Assembly: GCA_023238725.1 (NCBI GenBank)
Contig: CM041545.1
Location: 13,547,782 to 13,611,781 of the forward strand
Length of the DNA: 64,000 nucleotides
Direction of reading: 5' to 3'
DNA from: Scortum barcoo
Lineage: Eukaryota; Chordata; Actinopteri; Centrarchiformes; Terapontidae
A program made the position numbers and the translations under genes. Of the stretch, positions 46,662 through 57,803 are shown in pieces (position 1 is the first letter of the stretch; each line of letters begins with the position of its first letter). The notes under the pieces are model-generated. The model did not search any database. It worked only from the letters and a program-made list of their open reading frames with translations, and was not told the origin of the DNA.

Positions 46662-48505
46662 ACAGCCTTATTCCAAAATGGATTAAATTCATTTTCTTTA
46701 CCTCAAAATTCTACACACAACACCACATAATGACAACGTGAAAAAAAATGTTTTTTGAGATTTTTGCAAATTTATTAAAAATAAAAAACTAGGAAATCAC
46801 ATGTACATAAGTACTCACAGCATTTGCTCAATACAGCCTCAAGTCTGATGAAAATGATGCAACAAGCTTGGCACACCTATCTTTGGGCAGTTTTGCCCAT
46901 TCCTCTTTGCAGCACCTCTCAAGCTTCATCAGGTTGGATGGGAAGCGTCGGCCCCAGTCTGAGGTCAAGAGCGCTCTGGAGCAGGTTTTCATCCAGGATG
47001 TCTCTGTACATTGCTGCATTCATCTTTCCCTCTATCCTGACTTAGTCTCCCAGTTCCTGCCGCTGAAAAACATCCCCACAGCATGATGCTGCCACCACCA
47101 TGCTTCACTGTAGGGATGTATGTATTGGCCTGGTGATGAGCCAGGTGCCTGGTTTCCTCCAAACATGACGCCTGGCATTAACGCCAAAGAGTTCAATCTT
47201 TGTCTCATCAGACCAGAGAATTTTGTTTCTCATGGTCTGAGAGTTCCTTCAGGTGCATTTTGGCAAACTCCAGGTGGGCTGCCATGTGCCTTTTACTCAG
47301 GAGTGGCTTCCGTCTGGCCACTCTCTACCATACAGGCCTGATTGGTGGATTGCTGGTTGGTTGTCTATCTGGAAGTGATGGAGAAAAACATTAGGTTGGG
47401 TAACTGATTTGGCAAATAGCCTAGGACATTATGTCTAAGGAATATGACAAAGATATCATTAGCAAGACAAATTGTTTCTCTAAGCGGCCTCCCATGACCT
47501 TTTAAAACAAACTAGGTCACACAACCTCCCCGGTTGAGAATAACAGGAAAACTCACACCAGAACAGGAAGATGAAATTCATATGGTGGAAACAGTTGCCG
47601 AGAGTATTTGCCAAGACTCGTATCACATACACACACATGAAGTATGCAGCCGAGCCGATATATAAGGGACCCAGTTTTTGTGTGGACAGGACTGTCTGTG
47701 AACTGTGGTTAAGATACGTGTCGTGCTGACAATTGGTCTGAATAAAGATCCCGCAAAGGCTGAACTTCTGTCTCCGGTTGCTTGTTTATATCCAAATCTC
47801 GCAACAACAGAAGGTTCTCCTCTCTCTACAGAGGTATGCTGGAGCTCTGACAGAGTGACCATCGGGTTCTTGGTCACCTCCCTGACTAAGGCCCTTTTTT
47901 CCCCGATCGATTGCTCAGTTTAGACAGGCCGGCCAGCTCTAGGAAGAGTCCTGGTGGTTCCGAACTTCTTCCATTTATGGATGATGGAGGCCACTGTGCT
48001 CATTGGGACCTTCAAAGCAGCAGAAATTTTTCTGTACCCTTCCCCAGATTTGTGCCTCGAGACAATCCTGTCTCTGAGGTCTACCGACAAGTTCCTTTGA
48101 CTTCATGCTTGGTTTGTGCTCTGACATGCACTGTCAACTGTGGGACCTTACATAGACAGGTGTGTGCCTTTCCAAATCAAGTCCAATCAACTGAATTTAT
48201 GACAGGTCAATTAAGCTGAAGAAACATCTCAAGGATGATCAGTGGAAACAGGATGCACCTGAGCTCAATTTTGAGCTTCATGGCAAAGGCTGTGAATACT
48301 TATGTACATGTGATTTCTTAGTTTTTTATTTTTAATAAATTAGCAAAAATCTCAAAAAAACTAAAATTCCACATTGTCATTATGTGGTGTTGTGTGTAGA
48401 ATTTTGAGGAAGAAAATGAAATTTAATCCATTTTGGAATAAGGCTGTAACATAACAAAATGTGGAAAAAGTGAAGCGTTGTGGAATACTTTCTGGATGCA
48501 CTGTA
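46662..48505 (-). mobile_element. Tc1/mariner-type DNA transposon, defective, with long inverted terminal repeats
   Basis: The right end (to 48505) has TACAGTGCATCC-type termini in reverse complement (GGATGCACTGTA). It runs inward through an arm of roughly 190-230 bp with AACATAACAAAATGTGGAAA and GTACATGTGATTTCTTAG. The left arm (46662-46840) is its inverse but lacks the outermost about 60 bp. The transposase is read on the minus strand from a Met at 48106. Its N-terminal HTH and first catalytic regions are represented (ERGEPSVVARFG and SDETKIELF-type words), but they are broken by the LTR insertion at 47376-47809. A second break, a deletion at about 46950, joins the segment after [22 protein letters not shown] sequence directly to RRFPSNLMKLERCCKEEWAK. 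This removes the DPKHTA and SPDLNPIEHLW catalytic region. The element cannot mobilise itself. Confidence 0.92.
47376..47809 (+). mobile_element. Solo LTR inserted in the Tc1 element
   Basis: A 434-bp block starts TG (TGATGGAG) and ends CA (GCAACAACA). It is flanked by the 4-bp duplication GAAG at 47372-47375 and 47810-47813. Removing it restores the continuous Tc1 sequence CTGGAAGGTTCTCC. Inside are a TATA box (TATATAAG, 47659-47666) and a polyadenylation signal (AATAAA, 47741-47746), in the order expected of U3-R-U5 on the plus strand. No internal retroelement genes are present. It could come from an endogenous retrovirus or a Gypsy-type element. Confidence 0.85.
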
Positions 48506-50019
48506 TACTATTCCAGTACACCTCTATTAGTTTAACTGTCATTCCTGTTAAAGGTGATACAAGGAAATGGATCACATCTGTTTCATGTGAAGCAAACCCA
48601 TTTTCTGCAAAGAGCCATGTCAACAATACATACAGTTTGGACACTGCAGCCATCATCCTCGCTCTGTCGGTTCATCCCTCTTGACATCAGCTGTCATGTG
48701 AAGGTATCATCCAAAAACAGGAGGACCAGGAAACCATCAGGGGGATGGCAGGTGGTCGTGTTTAGGACAGATACCGGAGATTTTTCCTGTCACATACATT
48801 TATTTTTCTTCCATCTATGCTGCAGAGGTTCACAGAGGATCTGACACGTTGATATCAGTGGGATATTTGTGGCTTTAAAACCCAGAACAAAAGGCAAATG
48901 TTTGGTACAGGATTTAGCCCACAGGTGTTTTGTCTTTTCTTGTCTTTCTTCTCTCACAAATGGAATTTGTGATTTCCTTTACAATCTCTAGATGTTTGTT
49001 GTCTTTTTAAAGGATCACTGTTTGGCTTTGAACAATAAACCTCTGTATACGCTTGCCTTGCGCATACCTGTGTGTGCTTTCAGCTGAATTCCCTTTGGCC
49101 AAGGATCCACGAGAGAAAAAAAAAGGGAAATGTTTCTGAGGCTCTTTCTGATCTTTCTCTTGATACGGTATTTAATATAAATGTGAAAGCTTTAACCATT
49201 AGACTATATTTCTGATACAATGAGTAATGTCAAGTAATGCAGTTATCTGAAATGAAGAATGAAGACTTTGCTGCTGAATAACAGAAAGCGCTCAGAGCAA
49301 TGGCAGACTCAGGCTGTTTGAGGGCATGGACAAAAAAACAAAAAAAAACAACTAAAAAGGATACTATATTGCATTTTATTCATTGGAAGGCACTCATTTT
49401 TTACTATTTGTCAAAGGAGAACATTTAAGTTTCTTGGTATGTTATCTGTAGCACATTATAACTTTGAAGAAATCGTTATCCATCCATCTAACACACATCA
49501 ACGATCTCTCCTTGACCACATGTTCGTTAAAGTCAGTGGTGGCTGTAGTATTCTGATCTTTTATTAATTTGAAGTCCTGGTTCGAGTAGTAAAAGTCCTG
49601 CATTCCCAATTTTACCTGAGTGAGGACTCTGAGTGCTCCAAAGTCCTCGAGGTAGAGCTGTGTATTATTCACAATGAATTAATTTTATTATGAGTTGCAT
49701 TGTAACGCGGATGAAGAACTGGGGTCACGGATCACTGGTGCGAAGGACCCTGATTTCGCTAAGGCCTCAGCAAGAGAAATTAATTCGGAAGTAACAATGA
49801 ATTCTTATTTTCATAAATACTTGGTGTTCATCCAGCCATGGTCACTGATTAATCTCTGTTGTACAGTGAGTGGTTCTCCAGAGGCCTTGTGGTCATGTTG
49901 AGAAGGTATTCAAATGTTTGAAATTATTATCCTAAAGTACTTATGGTTTATGTGTAACTGGATGAACTGCCACATGCCATCTCTGTTTTGTTACTGTGTG
50001 GATACTGTGTGTATTGAGT

Positions 50020-50021
<2 letters not shown>

Positions 50022-50057
<36 letters not shown>
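50022..50057. repeat. (GT)n microsatellite
   Basis: Eighteen perfect units. Confidence 0.97.
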
Positions 50058-50058
<1 letters not shown>

Positions 50059-50332
50059 TGTATTAATTGGTAATCCTTGCTTGTTTGGCACATCTTACTA
50101 ACTGGGTGTATAATTAGGCTGTAATGACTCTAATAGGTCCTCTACTTCAATCACAATCTGATTCACCCTCCTCTCCAACTCTTCCTTTGTCCTCTCCAGC
50201 CTCCTTCATCTCCCCCCTTTCACATGTGCCATCCGTCCAGGTGACCCTCAGTGCTCGGTTAAGTGCAATCAATGGGAGATAAGAGAAAATTAATGGACGG
50301 CTGAACCTTCACTACAGTTAGATACAAAAATA

Positions 50333-50419
50333 TATGTGTGTGTGTGTGTGTTGTGTGTGTGTGAGAGAGAGTGAGAGAGAGAGTTAGAGAAGGAGAGAGA
50401 GAGAGAGAGAGAGAGAGAG
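50333..50419. repeat. (GT)n(GA)n compound microsatellite
   Basis: GT units pass into interrupted GA units. Confidence 0.95.
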
Positions 50420-50508
50420 TGTAAAATAATTCATCCACTTGGTTCACGTGGGAAAGATCAATGAAATTCCCTGTTTTTTGCAATTGCCTCGAAAGACACG
50501 CTTGGTAT

Positions 50509-50531
50509 TGTGTGTGTGTGTGTGTGTGTGA
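50509..50531. repeat. (GT)n microsatellite
   Basis: About 11 perfect units. Confidence 0.95.
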
Positions 50532-50891
50532 GTCCATAAGAAATCAATTTTAAGACGCATGAAGCCACCAACACCGCCCTCCCTCATCCTCCCTCTTCAC
50601 CACCCACCCCCACACATGGCATCTAATCAGGACCAAGGACAGCGCCAGGCTGCGGAGGAAGGAGGAAAATCTCTCAGAGCAACACGGCGCCCCGGCGAGG
50701 AGCTGTGTCACCTGTAATAAATACACAGCAACATTGTTCACACTACACCTATGCCTTCTTTTTTTCTATTTAAATATGTTTAAGTAGTATGGAGGAGGGC
50801 GCAAGGAGCTGAGATCCGAGGATTTTTCTCCAAGACGCGTTTGGATTTACAGGCATGACTCCAGCAAACATCCTCGGGGATTAAAGTTAAG

Positions 50892-52115
50892 ATGTCAGGG
50901 GAATTTGCCGACTCTAACTATGAGGGCTCGGGAGGGATGCTCTGTGCCGGATCCTTCAACTTCAGCTGCGTCTTCAACGCCACCAACAGCTCCTCCGCTG
51001 ACCTCCACCTGTCGCCCTCCGACAGGGCGGACCAGGCGGGGGATGGCGCCGCCGTCGTCAGGATCACCATCTCGGTCATCTACTCGCTGGTGTGCGCGCT
51101 GGGTCTGGTGGGGAACCTGCTGGTGCTGTACCTCATGAAGTCCAAGCAGGTGTGGAAGAAGTCCTCCATCAACCTCTTCGTAACGAGTCTGGCGGTGACG
51201 GACTTCCAGTTCGTCCTGACTCTGCCGTTCTGGGCGGTGGAGAACGCGCTGGACTTCACGTGGCTCTTCGGCAGGGCGATGTGCAAGATCGTGTCCTACG
51301 TGACGGCCATGAACATGTACGCCAGCGTCTTTTTCCTCACGGCCATGAGCGTGGCGAGGTACTGGTCCCTCGCCTCGGCGCTCAAAGGCAGGCGGCGGCG
51401 GGCGCACTGCTGCTCGGCGCGCTGCATCACCGTCTTCGTCTGGTGCGCCGCCGTCTCCGCCGCCCTGCCGCACGCCGTCTTCTCCACCACCGTCACCGTC
51501 TCCAACGAGGACCTGTGCCTCGTCAAGTTCCCGGAGACCAACGGGACGGCGCAGTTCTGGCTGGGGCTCTACCAGTCCCAGAAGGTGCTGCTGGGCTTCG
51601 TGGTGCCGCTGGGCATCATCTCAGCCTGCTACCTGCTCCTGCTGCGCTTCATCACCTCCAAGCACATCAACACGTCGTGCGCCAAGCGACGCGCCAAAGT
51701 CACCAAGTCCGTCACCATCGTGGTCCTGTCCTTCTTCCTCTGCTGGCTGCCCAACCAGGCGCTCACGGCCTGGGGCATCCTGGTCAAGCTCAACGTGGTG
51801 CACTTCAGCTACGAGTACTACACCATGCAAGCGTACGTCTTCCCGGTGTCCGTGTGCCTGGCGCACTCCAACAGCTGCCTCAACCCCATCCTGTACTGCC
51901 TGATGAGGCGGGAGTTCAGGAAAGCGCTCAAGAAGCTCTTCTGGCGGATGACCTCGCCCTCCATCAGGCCGATCACAGCCACCACCAAGCAGGAGATGCG
52001 GGAGCAGGGCCAAGTCCTGGTGCCGGTCAGCGCGCCCGAGGAGCCCGCGGTGGTCTTTTACCCTCCGGGGGCTGTGATGTACAACGACAGAGACCTGCCG
52101 CAGAACAGCACTTAA
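50892..52115 (+). CDS. rxfp3: Relaxin family peptide receptor 3-type GPCR
   Basis: An intronless gene of 407 residues encoding a class A GPCR for relaxin-3/INSL5-type peptides, expected at the neuronal plasma membrane. The N-terminus has glycosylation sites at Asn23, Asn29 and Asn32. TM1 has GLVGNLLVLYLMKS. TM2 has SSINLFVTSLAVTDFQFVL, and the TM2-ECL1 region has LPFWAVENALDFTW. TM3 has NMYASVFFLTAMSVARY. TM5 has QKVLLGFVVPLGI. TM6 has VTKSVTIVVLSFFLCWLPNQ. TM7 has LAHSNSCLNPILYC. The tail has RREFRKALKKLFWRMTSPS and ends YNDRDLPQNST. These motifs closely follow human RXFP3. The usual DRY is ARY here (TRY in human RXFP3). Coding DNA is GC-rich, which produces a spurious 192-codon antisense frame. 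The teleost paralogue (3.1/3.2/3.3 type) is not resolved. Its convergent neighbour is slc45a2, as in tetrapods. Confidence 0.94.
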   Translation: MSGEFADSNYEGSGGMLCAGSFNFSCVFNATNSSSADLHLSPSDRADQAGDGAAVVRITISVIYSLVCALGLVGNLLVLYLMKSKQVWKKSSINLFVTSLAVTDFQFVLTLPFWAVENALDFTWLFGRAMCKIVSYVTAMNMYASVFFLTAMSVARYWSLASALKGRRRRAHCCSARCITVFVWCAAVSAALPHAVFSTTVTVSNEDLCLVKFPETNGTAQFWLGLYQSQKVLLGFVVPLGIISACYLLLLRFITSKHINTSCAKRRAKVTKSVTIVVLSFFLCWLPNQALTAWGILVKLNVVHFSYEYYTMQAYVFPVSVCLAHSNSCLNPILYCLMRREFRKALKKLFWRMTSPSIRPITATTKQEMREQGQVLVPVSAPEEPAVVFYPPGAVMYNDRDLPQNST

Positions 52116-52618
52116 TCTTTTTTTTTCTTTTCTAACCTCCTTTTCTAACCACATGCATTTATGAGAATTGTTTTCTCGCCTCGCAGCCGCCACTTCAGGT
52201 TTGATCCACATCATTGAAAGAAGGCGAGAAAACCTCAGCAGTGCTGTGAGACTGAGCAGACTGATCCCTGGAAGGACTTTCTTTCTTGTTTACAGCTCAG
52301 CCACTTCACACGGATCTGTCTTTTTTTCTACTTCTTTGTTATTTATCTTAATGAAAGAGCCAAGGACGTTTCTCGTATAAAGAAAGGTGGCATGCAATAT
52401 TTTTGAATGTGCCAAGTCTGTTCACAAATGTAAAAAAAAAAGAAAGAAAAACCTCAGGCAAGTGCAGCTGACTTTCTTCTCCCTTATTCTTAGAAATTGC
52501 CCTGACCTGGATGACTGAACCTTCCCAGACGCCAACAGGAGTCAGAATCTTGAAAAAGGCGCTATGTGTATTAACAAATATTCATTCACACCAAATGAAG
52601 AAACCCCCTCTAGAGGTT

Positions 52619-52652
52619 AATAAAGAGGTATTGAAGGGAGTACTCTAATAAA
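52619..52652 (+). terminator. Candidate polyadenylation signals of rxfp3
   Basis: AATAAA at 52619-52624 and again at 52647-52652, about 500 bp after the stop codon. Confidence 0.4.
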
Positions 52653-53602
52653 GTAAAGCAAATGTCAGAGGAGCTGGCCTTAATATAAAAAAAAACCCTT
52701 TATTTCTCTCAACGTTTGTCACAGAAGCACAAAAAAAGTGCAAATGAATATCTTTAAATGTCAGCTAAAGGTATTGAGTGAGTGCACTTTAGGGGAATTG
52801 AATTGCTCAGATCATAGCAAAGCACAGAATGAACTTAAAAATCATTTCATGACTGGTGTCAGCAAGAATCAACCCATCTATAATTCCTCTAAAGACACAT
52901 AAAACCTCTCTGCTGATGTTGACCTGAGGGAGAAATTCAGAGCATTTTAACAGATAAAATTAAACATTTTTGGCAGGGACCCCACACTGAGAGAGAGTTT
53001 AACCCTCAGATTCAACAGAGAGCGCGTTGGTTTAATTAAGCCCCGAGTTCATTGTGGCCTTCTTTTTTAAAAGGATAATATAATTAAATTCATAAAATTG
53101 AAATCATTTCTCCTCTTTCAAGAGTTCAACAAACTCTCTGTAACAATCCTGAGATAAATACCCTATTAAGTTTTTAAAATTAACTAGTTAAAAAAACCCA
53201 ACAGGGCTAATTTTATGCTTCGATCGACAGGCTAGTCTAATCACAGATGAATGGCTAATTGGTCGCAGGACCTGGGTGTTAAACTGTTACATCAGAGCTA
53301 TCTGTCATGTGGATGTTGAATCTGGCACACGCATCATCAGCTCAACACATTTCATCTGTTGATAGACTCCCTTTCGGGTGGAAGAAAAAGGACTTCAGTC
53401 AAAATCACGATTAGAAATTTAAATGTAACAGTGTGCATTCCTCAGGAGGCCGACTAATATCTCCATTGATCTCCCAGGGCGCTGGAGAGGGTCTTTGATG
53501 TGTTTAAAATGTCTAGGAAACAGATTTTTCAAAGACATTTTTTGTTGTGCGACACAATTATTTATTCTTTCAATCAATCTCAAAATGAAACCAGGAAGAT
53601 GG

Positions 53603-53632
53603 GGAAGAAAGGAAGAAAGGAAGAAAGGAAGA
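53603..53632. repeat. (GGAAGAAA)n purine repeat
   Basis: About four units of GGAAGAAA. Confidence 0.9.
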
Positions 53633-54154
53633 GGAAGACGCGTCTGATTTACAGTGAAAAACACCTGTGAGAATATTTGTGGTTGCTTGAGACGCAGCAG
53701 CTGTCTTCTGCAGATGTCAGTGTTTTACAAGCGAATAAGAGACAAGAGGGAAAACTACTGATCTCTCTCCTTACAAAGCCTGCAGGCAGACGCAAAGCTG
53801 TAATGAAGAGCAAAGAAGAACGACATCTCATGTTTTTCCTCCCCAAATTTGAATGGCTGGCAAAGAATGACGAAGCACACCAGCCACTATACATCGGTTT
53901 CTCTTTCTAAATTCTCCTTTCTTTACAGTGCAAATTCATCCCAGCAAACATTTAAATTAGACAGCGTACTTTCGACTGCTTATAAGCTGCATTACCTCTG
54001 ACTAGTTTGGAGACATAGAAAATACTGTGCTGTGAATAATTATAATGTTTCTGATGTGTTTTGTTCCCTGAGGAAAGTTTACCTATGAAGTTAAGAGTGA
54101 CTGAAAATATATCTGCACCTACTGGAATGTAGGATTACTAAGATACTGTTCATT

Positions 54155-54465
54155 TTCAGTGTTGGAAGGATTTTGATCTTGAGCTTAAGTAAAACTAGCA
54201 ATACCATTAAGCAGAAAATACTCTTAAAGTAAAAGTCCTGCCTCTAAAATATCACTTAATTAAATAAAAGTACGTAAGTATCATCAGAGAAATGTACGCA
54301 AATTATGAAAAGTAAAAGTACTTACTGTGCAGAATGTATATATAATGTTTCTAAATGTGATGGATTTTTCAGTACTTTTTATATTGTCTGGTAGTTTAAC
54401 CAGTATTAATGAATCATATATTATGTGTGTAAAGTTTTAAAGCTCCCCAACGAAGGTGTTTTCAC
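54155..54465. repeat. Dispersed inverted-repeat element, family B, fragment
   Basis: CAGTGTTGGAAGGATTTTG is a degraded end. CTTAAAGTAAAAGTCCTGCC and AAGTAAAAGTACTTACTGTG are core words. Confidence 0.65.
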
Positions 54466-54675
54466 TTTTACATGGTTTAATTAACTAAATAACAGTGAAG
54501 GTGTGTTTGAAATTCAGGTTTCACTCTGCACACTGCTGGTTTTGTGTTGGAGCTTTTGGGGCAGGACAGTTTACTCAGTTATCTGTCTTTTTGGTACGAA
54601 GAGTATGGTGGCTCCATGCTCTTATTCTGTAAAGGACTAGAGGTCTAATCAGTGGGGTACCTGAAAACACCTGGG

Positions 54676-54930
54676 CGGGTGAGCAGAAGTCAGTAAGTAT
54701 GTCAAAATAAAACCCAGGATAAACGTGTAACATTATGCAAGCACATTGTATAATAATGTATAATGTTAAAATATACACATATAAATAACTGTGTTGACCC
54801 ATACAAAACTACATCTATACGTTATTTCGAGCAGACAGTGACCCGGAAGTTAAAAAAATTCAAGCTAAAATCCTAGAGGGTGACGCGTAACCAGGGTTAC
54901 GACAGATTGTTTACTGTTTCAGTAATCACA
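54676..54930 (+). repeat. Left arm of a long inverted repeat
   Basis: This 255-bp arm matches the reverse complement of 56398-56628 closely over its length, with blocks such as AACGTGTAACATTATGCAAG, ACACATATAAATAACTG, CCCATACAAAACTACATCTA and ACGTTATTTCGAGCA. It has about 24 bp extra near 54851-54875. It includes GTAACCAGGGTTAC at about 54888-54901. Confidence 0.9.
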
Positions 54931-56397
54931 TATTACATGGTTGATGAATCAATAAAATACTAAGAAATGTTTACCCGATCGACATCATACCTAGTGCAAA
55001 CAGGCTACGTCGCTTATAGTTAGATTAAATGTTGTCTCAGGGACCTACATCTGACTGTATTTAGATATTCCACCTGTCTACCAGTTTTCATAACATAACC
55101 TCACCACTGTGACGTAATATTCTCCATATAGTGTTGAAAAAAGTTGAAAAAAAGAAAAAAGTGAATAACTGTCAGCAGGGTTGAAAGTATTCAGTCTAAA
55201 TTTGATGTTTTTTCACTATCGCAGTGTAAAGTGCAGTGAACATCTAATACCCATACAAAAAGGAAGTGGCAAGTAAATAAGGTGAAAGGAGTATTGAAGC
55301 AAAAGTCCACAGACTGATCTCAGCAGGTGATGGTGGTGGGGATGATTGTGTTGTTTATTAAATAGCGATGATGTGAAGGTGATGAAGAAGACTCCGCTGA
55401 CACTGTCTTACTTGTATATAAGAAAGGTTTATTACAAAGAAGTACAGCATCAAAACAAGCATCCGGATTGCCTGTGAGAGGGATCGAAAGCCAATATGAA
55501 TCTCCTCTGAATATCATCTCTAACTATCTGTTTATATAGGTTAGCTGTTTCATAATCCTGTTACAAAACATATGGTTCACATTAGGAAGGGCTTTAGGTT
55601 TTCAGACAGAGAGGTGCCCTACTGCAATTGTAATAAAACTGATGAAATGATGATAATGGCATAAGAGTATATAATAATAATTATAATATTGATGCATGAC
55701 GACAGCTTTGGGGACCTGCAGTTTCGGTTGACGGGATTGGAGGAGGTCATGGAGACTTCCTCCAGCCTGTCATCAGTCAGGGAATAGATAATCATCTAAG
55801 CTGGTGCTTGGAGATTCATTTTCCATTCAGTCTATGAAGTTATGGTTATTGAGCTGGTTCAATGAATTTGTTTATTTACAAATAAAAAGTTTTGTTATTT
55901 CTTTTCAAACTGGTTGTGGTCTCTCCTTTATGTTGTTATCAACACGAGCCTTGCACTGATAGCAGTAACTATAACTGCTACACACATTTTGAATCTGTCA
56001 TTACTATGTCAGAGTGTTTGTGAATAAAGTGACTGTGTTTTTGGTTATTACCAAGGATTCCTACGGGAAAGCCAGGGAATTTAAGTATTGATTTAATCAG
56101 GATTTATTCTAGTGTGTAGTAAATTATTAAATTGGACTTTTTTAATGTTCAGCAATACTGAAATGATGAATATTCCTATTCCACATAGATATAAACACAG
56201 AAACAGGTCTTGATTCAACTCTTAATTTCACTGATGCTCAATATCAGGCCCTGTTGTGGAAACTGTTGGGACAGCTTCCTTTGTACATTGGACTGTATGT
56301 ATGGTATAATGGTATGGTATTCTTTGGCAGTCCCACGTGGAATAAGGACTCCAGTATGAGTCGCCTGCCAAAATCCAGTCCATTTTCTTCTTTTTCT
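54931..56397. other. Spacer between the inverted-repeat arms
   Basis: 1.47 kb with no recognisable coding. Two stretches look LTR-end-like: on the minus strand 55325-55520, with AATAAA and a C-rich downstream part; and on the plus strand about 55715-55960, with AATAAA near 55882. Neither has matched ends, so I do not call them. Confidence 0.5.
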
Positions 56398-56628
56398 GTG
56401 ATTACTGAAATGGTAAACAATCTGTCGTAACCCTGGTTACGCGTCATCTAACTTCCGGGTCATTGTTTGCTCGAAATAACGTATAGATGTAGTTTTGTAT
56501 GGGTCAACGCAGTTATTTATATGTGTATATTTTAACATTATCCTCGTATACAATGTGCTTGCATAATGTTACACGTTTATCAAACTGGCTTTTATTTGGA
56601 CATATTTACTCTGACTTCCGGGTCACCT
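56398..56628 (-). repeat. Right arm of the long inverted repeat
   Basis: 231 bp, inverse of 54676-54930. The outer boundary fades near GGTCACCTG; the inner boundary is at GTGATTACTGAAATGG. Confidence 0.9.
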
Positions 56629-57803
56629 GTCTACCTGTCTTCAACTTTCAATTCTGAAGGAAAAATAAGAAAAGGAATTGCCAAAATCTGAAAAAACTGA
56701 GCATTTTTTTAATTTGGTTTTCTCATTTTTCATTTTTGGATTGTGGAAATAGGAAAGGAAAATCGGCTCGGTTCAGTTTTTCCGTTTTTGGTTGTAAATG
56801 GAAAAACAGAAAAACTATGATACTTCTGTTTTTTCGATTTTGGTTTAAAACGAAAAAACAAATTGCCTGAACATATACGGGCCGTGAATATCTCCTCGCT
56901 GTCTGTACTGTGTGTGTGCAGCAAAAATAATACACTGCCCTGGCTCTGTAAATGGGAAACAAATAGTTTCTCATTGCTGGGCCATCAAAAACTGGCACTT
57001 TGTCACAACTCATGTTCGTACACTAACACTAATGCTGCACATTACACGCCTGAGTTCGAAACTGAATGAAAAGGTGTATTTGTTTGGCTGTCGAGTTCAT
57101 ATAACAACAAGCTTTCTCCAGGAGGATCTACCTAGAGCCCCTTGTCACAGTTCAGATGTGCAGGAGTTGTCAGCAACTCCATCAAATCACTATCTAAACT
57201 TCTAAAAGAGTCGTTATTCAAATAACTGTTTTAGGCACAGAGCTAAAATAAATCACCAAAAATTAAACAATAAAGAAAAGCCCTCAAAAAATGAGCAAAA
57301 TATAACTTTTTTTGTTCTTTTTGTCCCTTGAATTCATCATCTCACAACCGCTCAGATTTATCTTGAGACCCACTGGAGGGCCTGACCCCTAGGTTGAGAA
57401 CCACTGTACTGATATACCAAACTGTATATAAAGTATATGAAGCCCCACCTTTACAAGCCGCAACAGTAAATGCTGCTTTGATTTATTTCTATTAACAATG
57501 TTAATAGTCATGGTAGTATTTTTTATGTTTCTTCTGCAGAACAAGCAGATTTACTTACTTTAAGTGAATCTACTGAGATACTTTCACTTAAGTAGGATTT
57601 TTGATGAAGGACTTTTAAATTAATGTACCACTCAAAGTTTTCCTCATTTAATAACAACTATTTGGCATCCTGCGTCAATTTCAGTGCCACTTTAACGTGA
57701 AAAATATTGGCAAACAAGTCACAAAATCACGAGAACCAACGACATCTTAAGGATATAATAAAGACTCTTTATTAAAACAACAACATTAAATATATAAGCA
57801 GTA
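56629..57803. other. Intergenic stretch, 3' flank of slc45a2
   Basis: 56640-56870 is an A/T-rich repeat made of TTTTTCCGTTTTTGG and GAAAAACAGAAAAAC type words. 57385-57415 has CCTAGGTTGAGAACCACTG, a typical hAT-like element end. 57525-57640 is family-B-like (TTACTTTAAGTGAATC, CACTTAAGTAGGATTTTTG). No gene is seen. Confidence 0.5.

Larger units (their letters stand above)
48506..50891. other. Intergenic stretch and rxfp3 5' flank
   Basis: No gene is recognised. It holds a family-B-like fragment (49535-49690), GT microsatellites (50022-50057 and 50509-50531) and a GT/GA compound repeat (50333-50419). The 340 bp before the rxfp3 start become GC-richer and probably include its 5' untranslated region. 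Confidence 0.5.
52653..54675. other. Intergenic stretch downstream of rxfp3
   Basis: No gene is seen. It has a GGAAGAAA repeat (53603-53632) and a family-B element fragment (54155-54465, with AGTAAAAGTCCTGCCTCTAAAA and AAAAGTACGTAAGTATCATC). Confidence 0.5.

Noticed and set aside
50895..51473. 192-codon antisense open frame in the rxfp3 gene, and a 347-codon frame on the sense strand (51092-52135)
   Set aside because: Both are by-products of GC-rich codon use in rxfp3. They have Arg/Gly/His-rich composition and no domain, while the 407-codon frame shows all seven GPCR segments.
55325..55960. Two AATAAA-bearing LTR-like stretches inside the inverted-repeat spacer
   Set aside because: I could not find matching TG...CA ends or target duplications, so LTR status is not supported.
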